From Sphingobium herbicidovorans (GTDB taxonomy: Bacteria; Pseudomonadota; Alphaproteobacteria; Sphingomonadales; Sphingomonadaceae): a stretch of DNA of 64,000 nt. The stretch is taken from assembly GCF_002080435.1 (NCBI RefSeq), contig NZ_CP020538.1, forward strand, positions 1,426,001 to 1,490,000, given 5' to 3'. The translations under genes and the position numbers were made by a program. The notes below the pieces were generated by a model, which worked only from the letters and a program-made list of their open reading frames with translations, did no database searches and was not told where the DNA came from. This document shows positions 11,309 to 20,832 of the stretch, one piece after another; position 1 is the stretch's first letter; each line of letters starts with the position of its first letter.

Positions 11309-12376
11309 TCAGGCAGATCTGGCTGTTGCCTCGGCCAACGCCACGCCCTTGCGACGCCGCCTGCGCCACCAGTTCAGGATTGCCTCCCCCGCAGGCCGTT
11401 CGACGATACGGTTGATCACCGTTCCCAAGGTCAGCGCGACGAGAAATGCCGTCAGAAAACCAATCCAGGGGCTAAAGCCCAGTTCAGCAAGCTTCAGCAT
11501 CACGACAAAGCCGACATGCTGGTGGATGAGGTAGAAGGAGTAGCTGATGCCGCCCATCCAAACGAGCGGTCGCGCAGCGACCCAACGCAAATGACCCCCT
11601 ATCAGCGCGGCGAAGCTGGCCAGCAGGATGCAGGCGACCAACGTGACGTCCCAGCTTTCCATCACCGCGACCGATAGCAGGGCAAGCGCCGCATAGAGCG
11701 CCTGTTGCCGCCAGCGCCGCTGTCCCGCCCACACGCGATAGGATAGCATGCCGATGATGAAAAACGGCACATAGCGCAGCACCAGGATCATTACGATGCG
11801 TTCCGGCATGTCCGGCCAGAAACCATAAATCGCCCGGAGCGCCAGCCACGGGATGAACATGAGCTCCAGCCACCTCATGCCCACCCATTTCCACATCGCA
11901 ATCATGCAAACGTAAAAGGCTATCTCGACCGTCAACGTCCAATAGGCGCCATCCACCTCGGGCAGAAAGGCAAAGCCCTGCAGCATGGTAATATTGGCCA
12001 GGATGGCCCCCGGTCCGATCAGCAATTGCGACGCCTTCGCCAGATATTCGATCGAAAGCGTCAGCGCCATGGCTACCAGATAGGCGGGATAGAGCCGGGC
12101 TACGCGATTGACGGCGAAATCCGCCACGCTGGCGATCCGGTCCAGCGTGAAGAAAATGGCGAAGCCCGAAATAGTGAAGAACAACAGGACCCGATAATTG
12201 CCGCCAGGAAAGCTGAAAGGCACATGCGCCGCCTGCGGGAACAGTTCATGAAAACGTGTGGAATAGTGGAATACCAGCACACACAGTGCGCCAACGCCAC
12301 GCAATGCATCCAATTCCGTCAGACGGGCACGAGGCGGCAATCCACTCACCCGTCCATCATGGCAATCAAACAGCAA
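11309..12376 (-). CDS. acyltransferase 3 family membrane protein
   Basis: A 355-residue integral membrane protein with about ten transmembrane segments, typical of OafA/NolL-type O-acyltransferases that acylate sugars of surface polysaccharides. The N-terminal family signature is RLTELDALRGVGALCVLVFHY, with the conserved His in the first helix; ISGFAIFFTLDR and ISYSFYLIHQH further along are also typical. The start may be the TTG at 12376 or the GTG at 12349; neither has a good ribosome site. No polysaccharide cluster surrounds it. Confidence 0.87.
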   Translation of the reverse strand: MLFDCHDGRVSGLPPRARLTELDALRGVGALCVLVFHYSTRFHELFPQAAHVPFSFPGGNYRVLLFFTISGFAIFFTLDRIASVADFAVNRVARLYPAYLVAMALTLSIEYLAKASQLLIGPGAILANITMLQGFAFLPEVDGAYWTLTVEIAFYVCMIAMWKWVGMRWLELMFIPWLALRAIYGFWPDMPERIVMILVLRYVPFFIIGMLSYRVWAGQRRWRQQALYAALALLSVAVMESWDVTLVACILLASFAALIGGHLRWVAARPLVWMGGISYSFYLIHQHVGFVVMLKLAELGFSPWIGFLTAFLVALTLGTVINRIVERPAGEAILNWWRRRRRKGVALAEATARSA

Positions 12377-12399
12377 TCAACCGTTAATGGATTCGCCAA

Positions 12400-12989
12400 A
12401 ATGTAAATAAGATCGAATTTCAATATCGCGTCATGCGCTCAGCAGGCGGTGGCTCCGCTCGCGCGCCATTTCAGATATGCAAGCCGCCCCCAACATTTTC
12501 GAAGCAGGTGATGTCACCCGCTTCGAAAATGCAGAAACCACAGGCATAACATATGATCCGATAGACCCGGATCCGCCCCGCGACGATGCGCCGGAGCCTC
12601 TGGCGATATCGCGGGCGTCTTACCCCATATTTGGCGGAAATGGCTTCAAGACGCTCGACAGGCGCCGTTGCCCGCGGGCGGCGGAGCACTGCGCAGGCAT
12701 GTTCGACGCCACGCGACGATCAGCGCGTTCCGAAATCAGCCGCCCTCCCCGCAGCCCGGCAAGGCTTGAGACATCGCCCCTATAACCGTGCCGGGGCTTC
12801 AGTTAAGTGGCCGGCAAACAGCGCATGAGGTCAGCACCTGCCCACACCGATCTCCATGCCATTCTTGATCGCCAAAGCCCACATCATTGACCGGCTTGGT
12901 GTCCAAGCAATCGATAGTGATCAAGCCAGAAGCGTAAGTCCTGCCCCCTCTCGCTATGCCCGGTCTTGATACAGGAGGCAGAAAAAAAC
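12400..12989. other. 590-bp region without a convincing gene
   Basis: Between the acyltransferase and adk there is no supported gene. Open frames on both strands around 12470-12790 owe part of their length to a palindrome at 12494-12531 and have no ribosome site. On the minus strand, 12800-12960 can be read as an open stub ending TSCAVCRPLN, without a start codon in context; it could be the remnant of a gene or a dispersed sequence. A T7 run on the minus strand directly follows the adk stop codon. Confidence 0.5.
12494..12531. repeat. 38-bp near-perfect palindrome
   Basis: Two 18-base arms (CATTTTCGAAGCAGGTGA and TCACCCGCTTCGAAAATG) are reverse complements except for one position, separated by 2 bases (TG). 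No T run follows on either strand, so it does not look like a normal terminator. Both strands can be read as the same short peptide, which explains the overlapping open frames here. Confidence 0.85.
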
Positions 12990-13646
12990 TCAGTCTTGGC
13001 CTTGATCCAGGATTGCAGCGATCGCGACGCTCACATCGTCCATGTCGGCCATGCCATCAACACGCGACACGATGCCGCGCACTTCATAAATCGGCAGAAT
13101 GGGCGACGTCTTGGCGCGATATTCCGCCATCCGGGTCCGCACGGTTTCCTCGTTATCGTCCGGACGACGCTTGAACTCATGCCCTTGGCATTTGTCGCAC
13201 TGGCCTTCGACTTTGGGCTGCTTGAAAACGTCGTGATAGCCCTCGCCACAAGTCGCGCAGGTAAAGCGGCCAGTGATCCGCTCGACGAGCGCGTCCTCAT
13301 CAACCTCCAGCTCCACGACATGGTCAAGTGTCCGGCCGCGATCCGCGAGAATGCTGTCGAGCGAGTGTGCCTGCGCCTCGGTGCGCGGATAACCGTCGAA
13401 GATTACCCCCGTTTCGGCGCCTAGGCCATCTAGCGCTTCACCGATGATGCCCGACACGATGTCGTCGGATACCAGTTGGCCCGCTTCCATGACCGCCTTG
13501 GCTTTGAGGCCGACGGGCGTCTGCGCCTTGACTGCGGCGCGCAGCATGTCGCCTGTCGACAGCTGCACCATGCCCCGGCTTTCCACCAGACGGCTCGCCT
13601 GCGTGCCCTTGCCCGCTCCCGGAGGGCCCAGCAGAATAATATTCAT
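12990..13646 (-). CDS. adk: adenylate kinase
   Basis: A 218-residue enzyme interconverting ATP + AMP and 2 ADP. It has the P-loop GPPGAGKGTQA at 8-18, the AMP-binding STGDMLRAAV and the DGYPRTEAQA motif. The LID domain carries a four-cysteine zinc site (CATCGEGYH, then CDKC), a feature of the long zinc-type enzyme. ATG at 13646 starts the first beta strand and is preceded by AGGGGAG. It lies 44 bases downstream of secY in the usual spc-operon position. Confidence 0.97.
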   Translation of the reverse strand: MNIILLGPPGAGKGTQASRLVESRGMVQLSTGDMLRAAVKAQTPVGLKAKAVMEAGQLVSDDIVSGIIGEALDGLGAETGVIFDGYPRTEAQAHSLDSILADRGRTLDHVVELEVDEDALVERITGRFTCATCGEGYHDVFKQPKVEGQCDKCQGHEFKRRPDDNEETVRTRMAEYRAKTSPILPIYEVRGIVSRVDGMADMDDVSVAIAAILDQGQD

Positions 13647-13690
13647 GCGCGCATACTCCCCTGTTCTTGCGCTTTGACGCGACACGCCGC

Positions 13691-15055
13691 TTAGCGGAGC
13701 CGTCCCTTGAGCTTGGCCTTCTTGATCAGATCGCCATATTGATGCGCCAGCAGATGGCTCTGGATCTGCGTCACGGTATCCACCGTGACATTGACGACGA
13801 TCAGCAGGCTGGTTCCACCCAGATAGAAGGGAATACCCGCCCTTGCGATGGCGAATTCCGGCACCAGACAGATGATGGTGAGATAGGCTGCACCGATCAC
13901 AGTGATACGGGTCAGCACATAGTCCAGATAATGTTCCGTATTCTTGCCCGGACGGATGCCGGGTATGAAGCCGCCATTGCGCTTCAGATTATCCGCCGTC
14001 TCTTCCGGATTGAACACGACTGCCGTGTAAAAGAAGCAGAAGAATACTATGCCGAGCCCGTAGAGCGCCATGTAGACCGGACTGCCGTGAGACAGATACT
14101 GGTTCAGCGTCAGCACGAAATCACCCAGCCTGCTCTCTCCCGCCACGGTCTGTCCCGCGAATTGCGAGATGGTGAGCGGCATGAGCAACAGCGAGCTGGC
14201 GAAGATCGGCGGGATGACGCCTGCCGTATTCACCTTCAGCGGCAGATGGCTGCGATCGGCCTGCATCAGGCCCTGCCGGGTCTGGCGCTTGGGATACTGA
14301 ATCAGCACCCGCCGCTGCGCCCGCTCCATGAAGCAGATCAGCAGGATCAGGCCGACGGCCATTGCGATGATCAGCACGATGAGCAGGCCCGAGATCGAAC
14401 CCTCACTTCCCGACTTGAACAGGTTGCCCAGCGTCACCGGCAACTGCGCCACGATGCCGGCCATGATGATGAGACTGACGCCATTGCCGATCCCGCGGGA
14501 CGTGATCTGCTCGCCAAGCCACATAAGGAACATGGTGCCGCCGATCAGCGATACGACTGCGGCGATGCGGAAGAGAACGCCCGGATCGACAACAGCCTGC
14601 ACACCGGACTGCGCGCCGAAACTCTCAAGGCCCACGGCGATGAAATAGCCCTGCACAGCCGTCAGGCCGACCGTCCCGTAGCGCGTATATTGATTGAGCT
14701 TCTTGCGCCCGCTTTCGCCTTCCTTCTTGATCGCAGCCAGCTGCGGCGAGAGAGAGGCGGCCAGCTGCACCACGATCGACGCCGTAATGTACGGCATTAC
14801 GCCAAGCGCAATAAGGCTCATGCGCGACAGGGAACCGCCCGAAAAGGTGTTGAAGATGTCGAGGACACCGCCATTGGTCTGCTTGTACAGCTCCGCCAGC
14901 GCGGTCGGGTCAACACCCGGCAGCGGCACGAAGCTTAAAAAGCGGAAAACGATCAGCGCGCCGAGCGTAAACCACAGGCGCTTCTTGAGATCGGTAGCCT
15001 GGCTGAACTTCGCCAGGCTGAGATTGGATGCGAGCTGGTCGGCTCTCGATGCCAT
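13691..15055 (-). CDS. secY: preprotein translocase subunit SecY
   Basis: A 454-residue channel subunit of the SecYEG translocon with ten transmembrane segments. It starts MASRADQLASNLSLAKFSQA and includes the plug/TM2a region (PLPGVDPTALAELYK, GGVLDIFNTFSGGSLSRMS) and the YTAVVFNPEETADNLKRNGG segment near TM8. The usual bacterial length is 430-450. It lies between rplO and adk but is separated from rplO by an unusually long 186-bp gap containing a strong hairpin. Confidence 0.97.
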   Translation of the reverse strand: MASRADQLASNLSLAKFSQATDLKKRLWFTLGALIVFRFLSFVPLPGVDPTALAELYKQTNGGVLDIFNTFSGGSLSRMSLIALGVMPYITASIVVQLAASLSPQLAAIKKEGESGRKKLNQYTRYGTVGLTAVQGYFIAVGLESFGAQSGVQAVVDPGVLFRIAAVVSLIGGTMFLMWLGEQITSRGIGNGVSLIIMAGIVAQLPVTLGNLFKSGSEGSISGLLIVLIIAMAVGLILLICFMERAQRRVLIQYPKRQTRQGLMQADRSHLPLKVNTAGVIPPIFASSLLLMPLTISQFAGQTVAGESRLGDFVLTLNQYLSHGSPVYMALYGLGIVFFCFFYTAVVFNPEETADNLKRNGGFIPGIRPGKNTEHYLDYVLTRITVIGAAYLTIICLVPEFAIARAGIPFYLGGTSLLIVVNVTVDTVTQIQSHLLAHQYGDLIKKAKLKGRLR

Positions 15056-15183
15056 CTTGGCTGCCCTTCAAAACATCTTGCCGGAGTCTCGCCCCGGCCT
15101 GAATCGCTAACCCCTTAGCGGGGCCACGGAGCCCTGTCGAACCGCGATTTGCGGTTCATGCGACAAAGCGTCCCCGAAACAGA

Positions 15184-15217
15184 TGACCCCGCTGGCCCAT
15201 ATCGGGCAGCGGGGTCA
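15184..15217 (-). terminator. strong hairpin between rplO and secY
   Basis: TGACCCCGCT pairs perfectly with AGCGGGGTCA; an inner GCCC/GGGC stem extends it past a one-base bulge, with a 5-base loop. On the transcribed strand it is followed only by TCTGTTTC, a poor T tract. It may be a partial terminator, an attenuator or an RNA processing site that lowers secY relative to the ribosomal genes. Function is inferred. Confidence 0.5.
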
Positions 15218-15241
15218 TGCTTGCAAGCCTTGGAAGCAGGC

Positions 15242-15778
15242 TCAGCCCTTCCGGGCCGCCTTCTTAGCGGCCAGGGCGGTGCCCTTCTTGGCCTTGGCCT
15301 TTTCTGCTGCAGGAACAACCTCGATCACATCGACCTTGCCGCCAGCCTTCTCGACAGCATCAATCGCGCCCTTCGACGCGCCGGCCACCAGCAAGCTGAC
15401 CTTGGCAGTCAGTTCGCCCTTGCCCAGCAGACGCACGCCATCCTTGCCGCCACGGGCCAGAGCAGCAGCCTTGAGCGCTGCATGGTCGATCGTGGCGTTG
15501 GCATCCAGCTTGCCGGCGTCAATAGCCTTCTGCAGCGCGCCCAGGTTCACGATCGCGTAATCCTTAGCGAAGATGTTGTTGAAGCCGCGCTTCGGGATGC
15601 GCATGTGGAGCGGCATCTGGCCACCCTCGAAACCGTTGATGGCGACGCCCGAACGCGCCTTGGCGCCCTTCTGGCCGCGGCCTGCGGTCTTGCCCTTGCC
15701 CGAGCCGATACCACGGCCGACGCGCATGCGGCCCTTGCGGGCGCCAGCGTTATCACTGAGTTCGTTAAGCTTCGTCAT
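15242..15778 (-). CDS. rplO: 50S ribosomal protein L15
   Basis: A 178-residue L15, slightly long for the family because of an Ala/Lys-rich tail. The N-terminal Gly/Arg-rich extended segment that threads into 23S rRNA is clear ([22 protein letters not shown]). It starts at ATG 15778 ([10 protein letters not shown]), the family start. It follows rpmD in spc order. Confidence 0.96.
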   Translation of the reverse strand: MTKLNELSDNAGARKGRMRVGRGIGSGKGKTAGRGQKGAKARSGVAINGFEGGQMPLHMRIPKRGFNNIFAKDYAIVNLGALQKAIDAGKLDANATIDHAALKAAALARGGKDGVRLLGKGELTAKVSLLVAGASKGAIDAVEKAGGKVDVIEVVPAAEKAKAKKGTALAAKKAARKG

Positions 15779-15912
15779 TTCGTGCACTCGCTTTCGCTAT
15801 GTTCGCGCAGTCCCGAGCGGGACAACCATGAGGACGCGCCACTAGCGCGCTTTCCAAAAAAACGAAAGAGGGGTCTCCCCCTCTCCCGCTTCATTCTATC
15901 GGATCGGAAGGC

Positions 15913-16092
15913 TTAGCCCTCAACCACCTGAACCATGTGGGGCAGCTTCTTGATCGCACCACGGACTTCCGCAGTATCTTCCAGCTCAACCACCCGGTGC
16001 ATCTTGCCCAGGCCCAGACCGATCAGAATCTTCTTCTGGTCGGCGGGGCGACGGATCGGCGAACCGATCTGCTTGATCTTGATCTTCGCCAT
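15913..16092 (-). CDS. rpmD: 50S ribosomal protein L30
   Basis: A 59-residue protein reading [19 protein letters not shown] and ending [28 protein letters not shown] is the standard L30 core. It starts 6 bases after the rpsE stop. The length is normal for bacterial L30. Confidence 0.95.
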   Translation of the reverse strand: MAKIKIKQIGSPIRRPADQKKILIGLGLGKMHRVVELEDTAEVRGAIKKLPHMVQVVEG

Positions 16093-16098
16093 GTCGTC

Positions 16099-16821
16099 TT
16101 ACTCCACAATCGCTTCGGCGTCAGCCTGCGCGACTTCGGCCGAAGCACCACCGCGACGCAGCAGGTCAGCAACCTTCTTGCCACGACGCTGCGCCACCGA
16201 CTTCGGGCTGGTCTGCTCGCCCAGAGCGGCGAAGGTCGCCCGGATCATGTTATAGGGGTTCGACGTGCCGTTCGATTTGGTCACGACGTCAGCGACGCCG
16301 AGGCTCTCGAACACGGCGCGCATCGGACCGCCGGCAATGATGCCCGTACCGGCCGGAGCCGAACGAACCGTCACCTTGCCTGCGCCGAAATGGCCAAGAC
16401 CATCATGATGCAGGGTGCGGCCTTCCTTCAGCGGAACGCGAACCATCGCCTTCTTGGCCGAAGCGGTCGCCTTGCTGATCGCTTCAGGCACTTCGCGCGC
16501 CTTGCCATGGCCAAAGCCTGCACGGCCCTTGCCGTCGCCGACCACGACCAGAGCCGCGAAACCGAAGCGCTTGCCGCCCTTGACGGTCTTCGAGACGCGA
16601 TTGATGTGAACCAGCTTCTCGATCAGTTCCTCGCCCTGATCCTCGTCACGGTTGCCACCGCGACGGTCATCACGACGGCCACGGCCACCGCGCTCACCGC
16701 GGTTGCGATCGCCGCCACGGCCGCGACCACGGCCGGGACCGCGCGCTTCGGTCTGCTGCTCGCCACCTTCGACCGCAGCGGGTGCGCCCGGCTGGGCTTG
16801 GATTTCGTTTTCGTCAGCCAT
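16099..16821 (-). CDS. rpsE: 30S ribosomal protein S5 with Arg/Gly-rich N-terminal extension
   Basis: A 240-residue S5, against about 165 in E. coli. The conserved part starts near residue 63 ([19 protein letters not shown]) and contains the RNA-binding and translational-fidelity regions. The first 60 or so residues are a low-complexity Gly/Arg/Asp-rich tail ([19 protein letters not shown]). Such extensions occur in sphingomonads and may add RNA contacts. Confidence 0.95.
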   Translation of the reverse strand: MADENEIQAQPGAPAAVEGGEQQTEARGPGRGRGRGGDRNRGERGGRGRRDDRRGGNRDEDQGEELIEKLVHINRVSKTVKGGKRFGFAALVVVGDGKGRAGFGHGKAREVPEAISKATASAKKAMVRVPLKEGRTLHHDGLGHFGAGKVTVRSAPAGTGIIAGGPMRAVFESLGVADVVTKSNGTSNPYNMIRATFAALGEQTSPKSVAQRRGKKVADLLRRGGASAEVAQADAEAIVE

Positions 16822-16823
16822 GT

Positions 16824-17177
16824 TCAGAACTCCAGCCCGGCTTCACGGGCCGCATCGGCCAGCGCCTTGACGCGGCCATGGAAGAGGAAGCCACCACGAT
16901 CGAACACGACCTTGGTGACGCCGGCAGCGGTCGCCGCAGCGGCGACCCGCTTGCCGACTTCGGCGGCGGCTTGCGCGGTGGCACCGGCCTTGCCGCGCAC
17001 ATCCTTGTCCAGGGTCGAGGCCGCAGCCAGGGTCTTGCCCTGCGCGTCATCAATTACCTGGGCATAGATGTGACGGCCCGAACGGTGGACGCTAAGGCGG
17101 GGCTTATGGCCCGAAACAGCCTTGAGCGCGGTGCGAACGCGACGGCGACGCCGCGCGAAGAGGGAAAGCTTTGCCAT
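16824..17177 (-). CDS. rplR: 50S ribosomal protein L18
   Basis: A 117-residue 5S-rRNA-binding protein. [28 protein letters not shown] is the conserved core, and the basic N-terminus ([15 protein letters not shown]) contacts 5S rRNA. One base separates it from rplF, indicating coupled translation. Confidence 0.96.
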   Translation of the reverse strand: MAKLSLFARRRRRVRTALKAVSGHKPRLSVHRSGRHIYAQVIDDAQGKTLAAASTLDKDVRGKAGATAQAAAEVGKRVAAAATAAGVTKVVFDRGGFLFHGRVKALADAAREAGLEF

Positions 17178-17178
17178 C

Positions 17179-17712
17179 TTACTTCTTCTTCCCTTCCTTG
17201 CGGAAGATGAATTCGCCAGCGTACTTGATACCCTTGCCCTTATAGGGTTCGGGCTTGCGCCAGCGACGGATCTCGGCCGCTACCTGACCGACCTGCTGCT
17301 TGTCGATGCCGCTGATCTCAACCGTGGTATTGTCCGGGGTCTTGATCTCGATTCCTTCCGGAATCTCGAAATCGACGTCATGGCTGTAGCCCAGCTGCAA
17401 CTTAAGGTTCTTGCCTTGCGAGTTGGCGCGGTAGCCGACACCGGTGATGAGCAACTTCTTGGAAAAGCCCTCAGTCACGCCGGTGATCAGGTTCTGAACC
17501 AGAGTCCGCTGCATGCCCCAGAAGGCGCGCGCCTGCTTGGTCTTGTTTGCGGGCTGCACCGAAATGCCGTCATTCTCCAGCGTGTAGCTGATCTCTTCGC
17601 GCAGCGGCATGGCGAGGGTGCCCTTGGGACCCTTCACCGAGAGCTGCCCGCCCTCGATGGTCGCCGTCACCCCTGCGGGGATCGCAACCGGCTTCTTACC
17701 GATACGGCTCAT
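17179..17712 (-). CDS. rplF: 50S ribosomal protein L6
   Basis: A 177-residue L6 with two tandem RNA-binding domains, the first starting [14 protein letters not shown] and the second ending with the family signature [19 protein letters not shown]. Its first base overlaps the last base of the rpsH stop. Confidence 0.97.
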   Translation of the reverse strand: MSRIGKKPVAIPAGVTATIEGGQLSVKGPKGTLAMPLREEISYTLENDGISVQPANKTKQARAFWGMQRTLVQNLITGVTEGFSKKLLITGVGYRANSQGKNLKLQLGYSHDVDFEIPEGIEIKTPDNTTVEISGIDKQQVGQVAAEIRRWRKPEPYKGKGIKYAGEFIFRKEGKKK

Positions 17713-18107
17713 CAGAACACCTCCGCCAGCACTTCGCCGCCGACATTCTGCTCACGCGCTTCGGCGTCGGACAGAACGCCGCGAGGCGTCGATACGATGG
17801 TGATGCCCAAGCCATTGCGGACTACCGGCAGTTCCTTGGAACCCGAATAGACGCGGCGGCCGGGCTTAGACACGCGGGCGACATGCTTGATCGCCGGCTG
17901 GCCCTCGAAATATTTCAGCTCGATGCGCAGGCCAGGGTGCTTGCCGAGGGCTTCCTCGGAATAGCCACGGATATAGCCTTCGCGCTGCAGCACGTCGAGC
18001 ACGCGGGCGCGCAGCTTGGACGCGGGGGACACAACGCTGTCCTTCTTCGCCTGCTGCCCGTTGCGGATGCGGGTGAGCATATCACCCAGGGGATCGGTCA
18101 ATGCCAT
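17712..18107 (-). CDS. rpsH: 30S ribosomal protein S8
   Basis: A 131-residue S8 beginning [18 protein letters not shown], with the C-terminal signature [19 protein letters not shown]. It binds 16S rRNA, and in E. coli it represses the spc operon by binding its mRNA near rplE. No such site was verified here. Confidence 0.97.
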   Translation of the reverse strand: MALTDPLGDMLTRIRNGQQAKKDSVVSPASKLRARVLDVLQREGYIRGYSEEALGKHPGLRIELKYFEGQPAIKHVARVSKPGRRVYSGSKELPVVRNGLGITIVSTPRGVLSDAEAREQNVGGEVLAEVF

Positions 18108-18119
18108 CTCAAATGATCC

Positions 18120-18425
18120 TTACCAGCTCGACTTGGTGACGCCGGGGATCAGGCCCTTGTTGGCCAGATCACGCAGCTGCACGCGGCAGAGGCGGAATTT
18201 GCGGTAATATGCGCGGGGACGTCCCGTCAGTTCACAGCGGTTCCGAACGCGAGTCGGGTTACCATTGCGGGGGATCTCCGCCATCTTCAAACGCGCGATC
18301 AGACGATCGCTGTCATCGGCCGCGGTATCATTCGCGATCGCCTTGAGCTTTGCATAACGGCCGGCATATTTCTTCACCAGCTTCTTGCGGCGCTCGTTCT
18401 TGTTGATCGAACTCAGTTTCGCCAT
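18120..18425 (-). CDS. rpsN: 30S ribosomal protein S14
   Basis: A 101-residue S14 of the long zinc-free type: it lacks the CxxC motifs of the short form and has [21 protein letters not shown]. It sits between rplE and rpsH as usual. Confidence 0.97.
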   Translation of the reverse strand: MAKLSSINKNERRKKLVKKYAGRYAKLKAIANDTAADDSDRLIARLKMAEIPRNGNPTRVRNRCELTGRPRAYYRKFRLCRVQLRDLANKGLIPGVTKSSW

Positions 18426-18476
18426 GACTTAAGTTCTCTTCCTTTGTCTATGCATTGGGAGAGAAGCGGGACCTGT

Positions 18477-19052
18477 TCAGGCCGCCTGCTTCTGCTCTTC
18501 AAGCGGGAAGGGGAAGCCGAAAAGACGCAGCAGTTCGCGCGCTTCCTCGTCCGTCTTCGCCGTGGTGGTCACGATGATGTCCATGCCGCGCACCTTGTCG
18601 ATGCGGTCATAGTTGATCTCTGGGAAGATGATCTGCTCCTTGATACCGAAGGCATAGTTGCCACGGCCATCGAAGCTCTTCGGGTTGAGACCACGGAAGT
18701 CGCGCACGCGGGGCAGAGCGACGTTGATCAGACGATCCAGGAACTCATACATGCGTTCACGGCGGAGCGTGACCTTGGCGCCGATCGGCATGCCTTCGCG
18801 CAGCTTGAACTGCGCGATCGACTTGCGAGCCTTGGTGATGACCGGCTTCTGGCCGGCGATCAGTTCCATTTCCTCGGCTGCCGAAGTGACCTTCTTCTTG
18901 TCCTGGGTCGCTTCACCGACGCCCATGTTGAGCGTGATCTTCTCGATCTTCGGCACTTCCATGACGTTCTTGTAACCGAATTTCTCGGTCATCGCCTTGA
19001 CGATCTCAGCGTCATACTGCGCCTTCGAGCGCGGAGTGTACTTGTCGCTCAT
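18477..19052 (-). CDS. rplE: 50S ribosomal protein L5
   Basis: A 191-residue L5, a 5S rRNA and P-site tRNA contact protein. Motifs [18 protein letters not shown] and [18 protein letters not shown] are diagnostic. Its start overlaps the last base of rplX, implying translational coupling. Confidence 0.97.
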   Translation of the reverse strand: MSDKYTPRSKAQYDAEIVKAMTEKFGYKNVMEVPKIEKITLNMGVGEATQDKKKVTSAAEEMELIAGQKPVITKARKSIAQFKLREGMPIGAKVTLRRERMYEFLDRLINVALPRVRDFRGLNPKSFDGRGNYAFGIKEQIIFPEINYDRIDKVRGMDIIVTTTAKTDEEARELLRLFGFPFPLEEQKQAA

Positions 19053-19363
19053 TACAGCACCTCACCGGACTTGACGGCGACGCGGACCTTCTTGCCGTCG
19101 CGATCCTCGAAACGGACGCGGGTCGGCTTGCCATCCTTGTCGGCGACAGCGACGTTCGAAATGTGGAGCGGCGCGGGCTTGCGCTCGATGCCACCCTGCG
19201 GGTTCGCCTGGTCAGGCTTGCGATGACGCGCATGCACGTTGATGCCTTCGACAAGGACCTTGTCCTTGGCCGGCAGCACCTGCAGGACGGCGCCAGTACG
19301 GCCCTTGTCCTTCCCGGCCAGGATGACGACCTTGTCGCCCTTCTTGATTCTAGCAGCGCTCAT
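19052..19363 (-). CDS. rplX: 50S ribosomal protein L24
   Basis: A 103-residue L24 with an N-terminal KOW motif ([19 protein letters not shown]) followed by the conserved [21 protein letters not shown]. It overlaps rplN and rplE by one base at each end. Confidence 0.97.
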   Translation of the reverse strand: MSAARIKKGDKVVILAGKDKGRTGAVLQVLPAKDKVLVEGINVHARHRKPDQANPQGGIERKPAPLHISNVAVADKDGKPTRVRFEDRDGKKVRVAVKSGEVL

Positions 19364-19731
19364 TACAGCACCTCGGGAGCGAGCGAGATGATCTTCATGT
19401 GCTTCTTGGCGCGCAGTTCGCGAACGACCGGGCCAAAGATACGGGTGCCGATCGGCTCCTCGTTCTTGTTGATGAGCACAGCGGCATTGCCATCGAAGCG
19501 AATCACGCTGCCATCAGCGCGACGCACGTCCTTGGCGGTGCGCACGATGACGGCGCGATGCACGTCACCCTTCTTCACCTTGCCACGAGGCGCAGCTTCC
19601 TTGATCGAGACGACGATGATGTCGCCCACGCTCGCGAAGCGACGCTTCGAGCCGCCCAGCACCTTGATGCACTGGACGCGCTTGGCGCCGCTGTTGTCAG
19701 CGACGTCAAGATTGGATTGCATCTGGATCAT
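19363..19731 (-). CDS. rplN: 50S ribosomal protein L14
   Basis: A 122-residue L14 at the subunit interface, starting [19 protein letters not shown] and ending [20 protein letters not shown] (here [16 protein letters not shown]). AAGAAGGAACC precedes the start. An unusually long 165-bp gap separates it from rpsQ; see the hairpin at 19760-19774. Confidence 0.97.
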   Translation of the reverse strand: MIQMQSNLDVADNSGAKRVQCIKVLGGSKRRFASVGDIIVVSIKEAAPRGKVKKGDVHRAVIVRTAKDVRRADGSVIRFDGNAAVLINKNEEPIGTRIFGPVVRELRAKKHMKIISLAPEVL

Positions 19732-19759
19732 GGATCCGGTTCCTTCTTATTTGGCCTAC

Positions 19760-19774
19760 CGGGACTGTCCCGGC
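19760..19774. repeat. 15-bp odd palindrome in the rpsQ-rplN gap
   Basis: CCGGGAC, one base, GTCCCGG. It lies 29 bases upstream of the rplN start in the only sizeable gap inside the S10-spc junction. It might be part of an internal regulatory leader; the role is not established. Confidence 0.5.
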
Positions 19775-19896
19775 GGTTCCGAATTCGTGATTTCGACCGG
19801 AAGATTCGAAACACGAAGCGCGGGCCTGTAACCTCTTCCTTGCGAAAAGGCCAGCCCCGCGTCCGAAATTTCGACCCTTAAGGCCTGCGACTGTCC

Positions 19897-20160
19897 TCAG
19901 GCCGCCGTTTCGGGCGACTTGTGGGTGTCCACGCGCTCTATGACCTTCCAGGTCTTGAGCTTGGAAATCGGAGCGGTCTCTTCGATGCGGACCGTTTCGC
20001 CTTCCTTGTAGACATTGCCCTCGTCATGGGCGTGGTACTTCTTCGAACGGCGGATGATCTTGCCGTAGAGCGCATGCTTAACCTTGCGCTCCACGCGAAC
20101 CACCACCGTCTTGTCGGTCTTGTCGGAAACCACCGTTCCCGTCAGCACGCGCTTGGGCAT
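19897..20160 (-). CDS. rpsQ: 30S ribosomal protein S17
   Basis: An 87-residue S17 (OB fold) beginning [21 protein letters not shown], with [21 protein letters not shown] as the conserved centre. It is the last gene of the classical S10 order here and is followed by the 165-bp gap. Confidence 0.96.
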   Translation of the reverse strand: MPKRVLTGTVVSDKTDKTVVVRVERKVKHALYGKIIRRSKKYHAHDEGNVYKEGETVRIEETAPISKLKTWKVIERVDTHKSPETAA

Positions 20161-20172
20161 CGTGTGTTTCCT

Positions 20173-20376
20173 TTACTTCGCGGCCGAGCGCGAACGCTCG
20201 GTCTGGAGGGTCTTGATCTGCGCGATCGACCGGCGGACTTCCTTTACGCGGCTGGGCTTTTCCAGCTGGTTGGTAGCCGCCTGGAAGCGCAGATTGAACT
20301 GCTCACGCTTCAGGTTGTTGAGTTCGGTCGACAGTTCGTCGTCCGTCTTGGTCTTGAGGTCGGCAACATTCGCCAC
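20173..20376 (-). CDS. rpmC: 50S ribosomal protein L29
   Basis: A 67-residue helical hairpin protein at the polypeptide exit tunnel ([22 protein letters not shown], then [14 protein letters not shown]). It starts 3 bases after the rplP stop. Confidence 0.96.
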   Translation of the reverse strand: MANVADLKTKTDDELSTELNNLKREQFNLRFQAATNQLEKPSRVKEVRRSIAQIKTLQTERSRSAAK

Positions 20377-20379
20377 GGC

Positions 20380-20811
20380 TTAACCCTCCAGGTGCGAGGT
20401 GTCGCCGAGGCGGGCAACGACCTTGGTCTTGACGGGCAGCTTCATCGCGGCGCGCGAGAATGCCTCTGCTGCGAGCGGGCCGGGAACGCCATCCAGTTCG
20501 AACAGGATACGGCCGGGCTTGACCCGCGCCGCCCAATATTCCACCGAACCCTTGCCCTTGCCCTGGCGGACTTCGGCAGGCTTCTTCGACACCGGCACAT
20601 CGGGGAACACCCGGATCCACAGCCGTCCCTGACGACGAATGTGGCGTGTGATCGCACGGCGAGCCGCTTCGATCTGGCGCGCGGTGATCCGCTCGGGCTC
20701 CAGGGCCTTCAGACCATAGGAGCCGAAGTTCAGAGCCGAACCGCCTTTGGCGTCGCCCTTGATCCGGCCCTTGAAGGTCTTGCGGAACTTCATTTTCTTC
20801 GGTTGCAGCAT
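20380..20811 (-). CDS. rplP: 50S ribosomal protein L16
   Basis: A 143-residue L16 beginning [19 protein letters not shown], with [22 protein letters not shown] and the conserved MGKGKG-type loop (here [17 protein letters not shown]). It lies near the A-site tRNA elbow. Confidence 0.97.
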   Translation of the reverse strand: MLQPKKMKFRKTFKGRIKGDAKGGSALNFGSYGLKALEPERITARQIEAARRAITRHIRRQGRLWIRVFPDVPVSKKPAEVRQGKGKGSVEYWAARVKPGRILFELDGVPGPLAAEAFSRAAMKLPVKTKVVARLGDTSHLEG

Positions 20812-20832
20812 GACGCTATTACCTTCTTATCT

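Noticed and set aside
12471..12785. Open frames on both strands (72 and 102 codons)
   Set aside because: They read the same palindrome from opposite sides, lack ribosome sites and show no domain.
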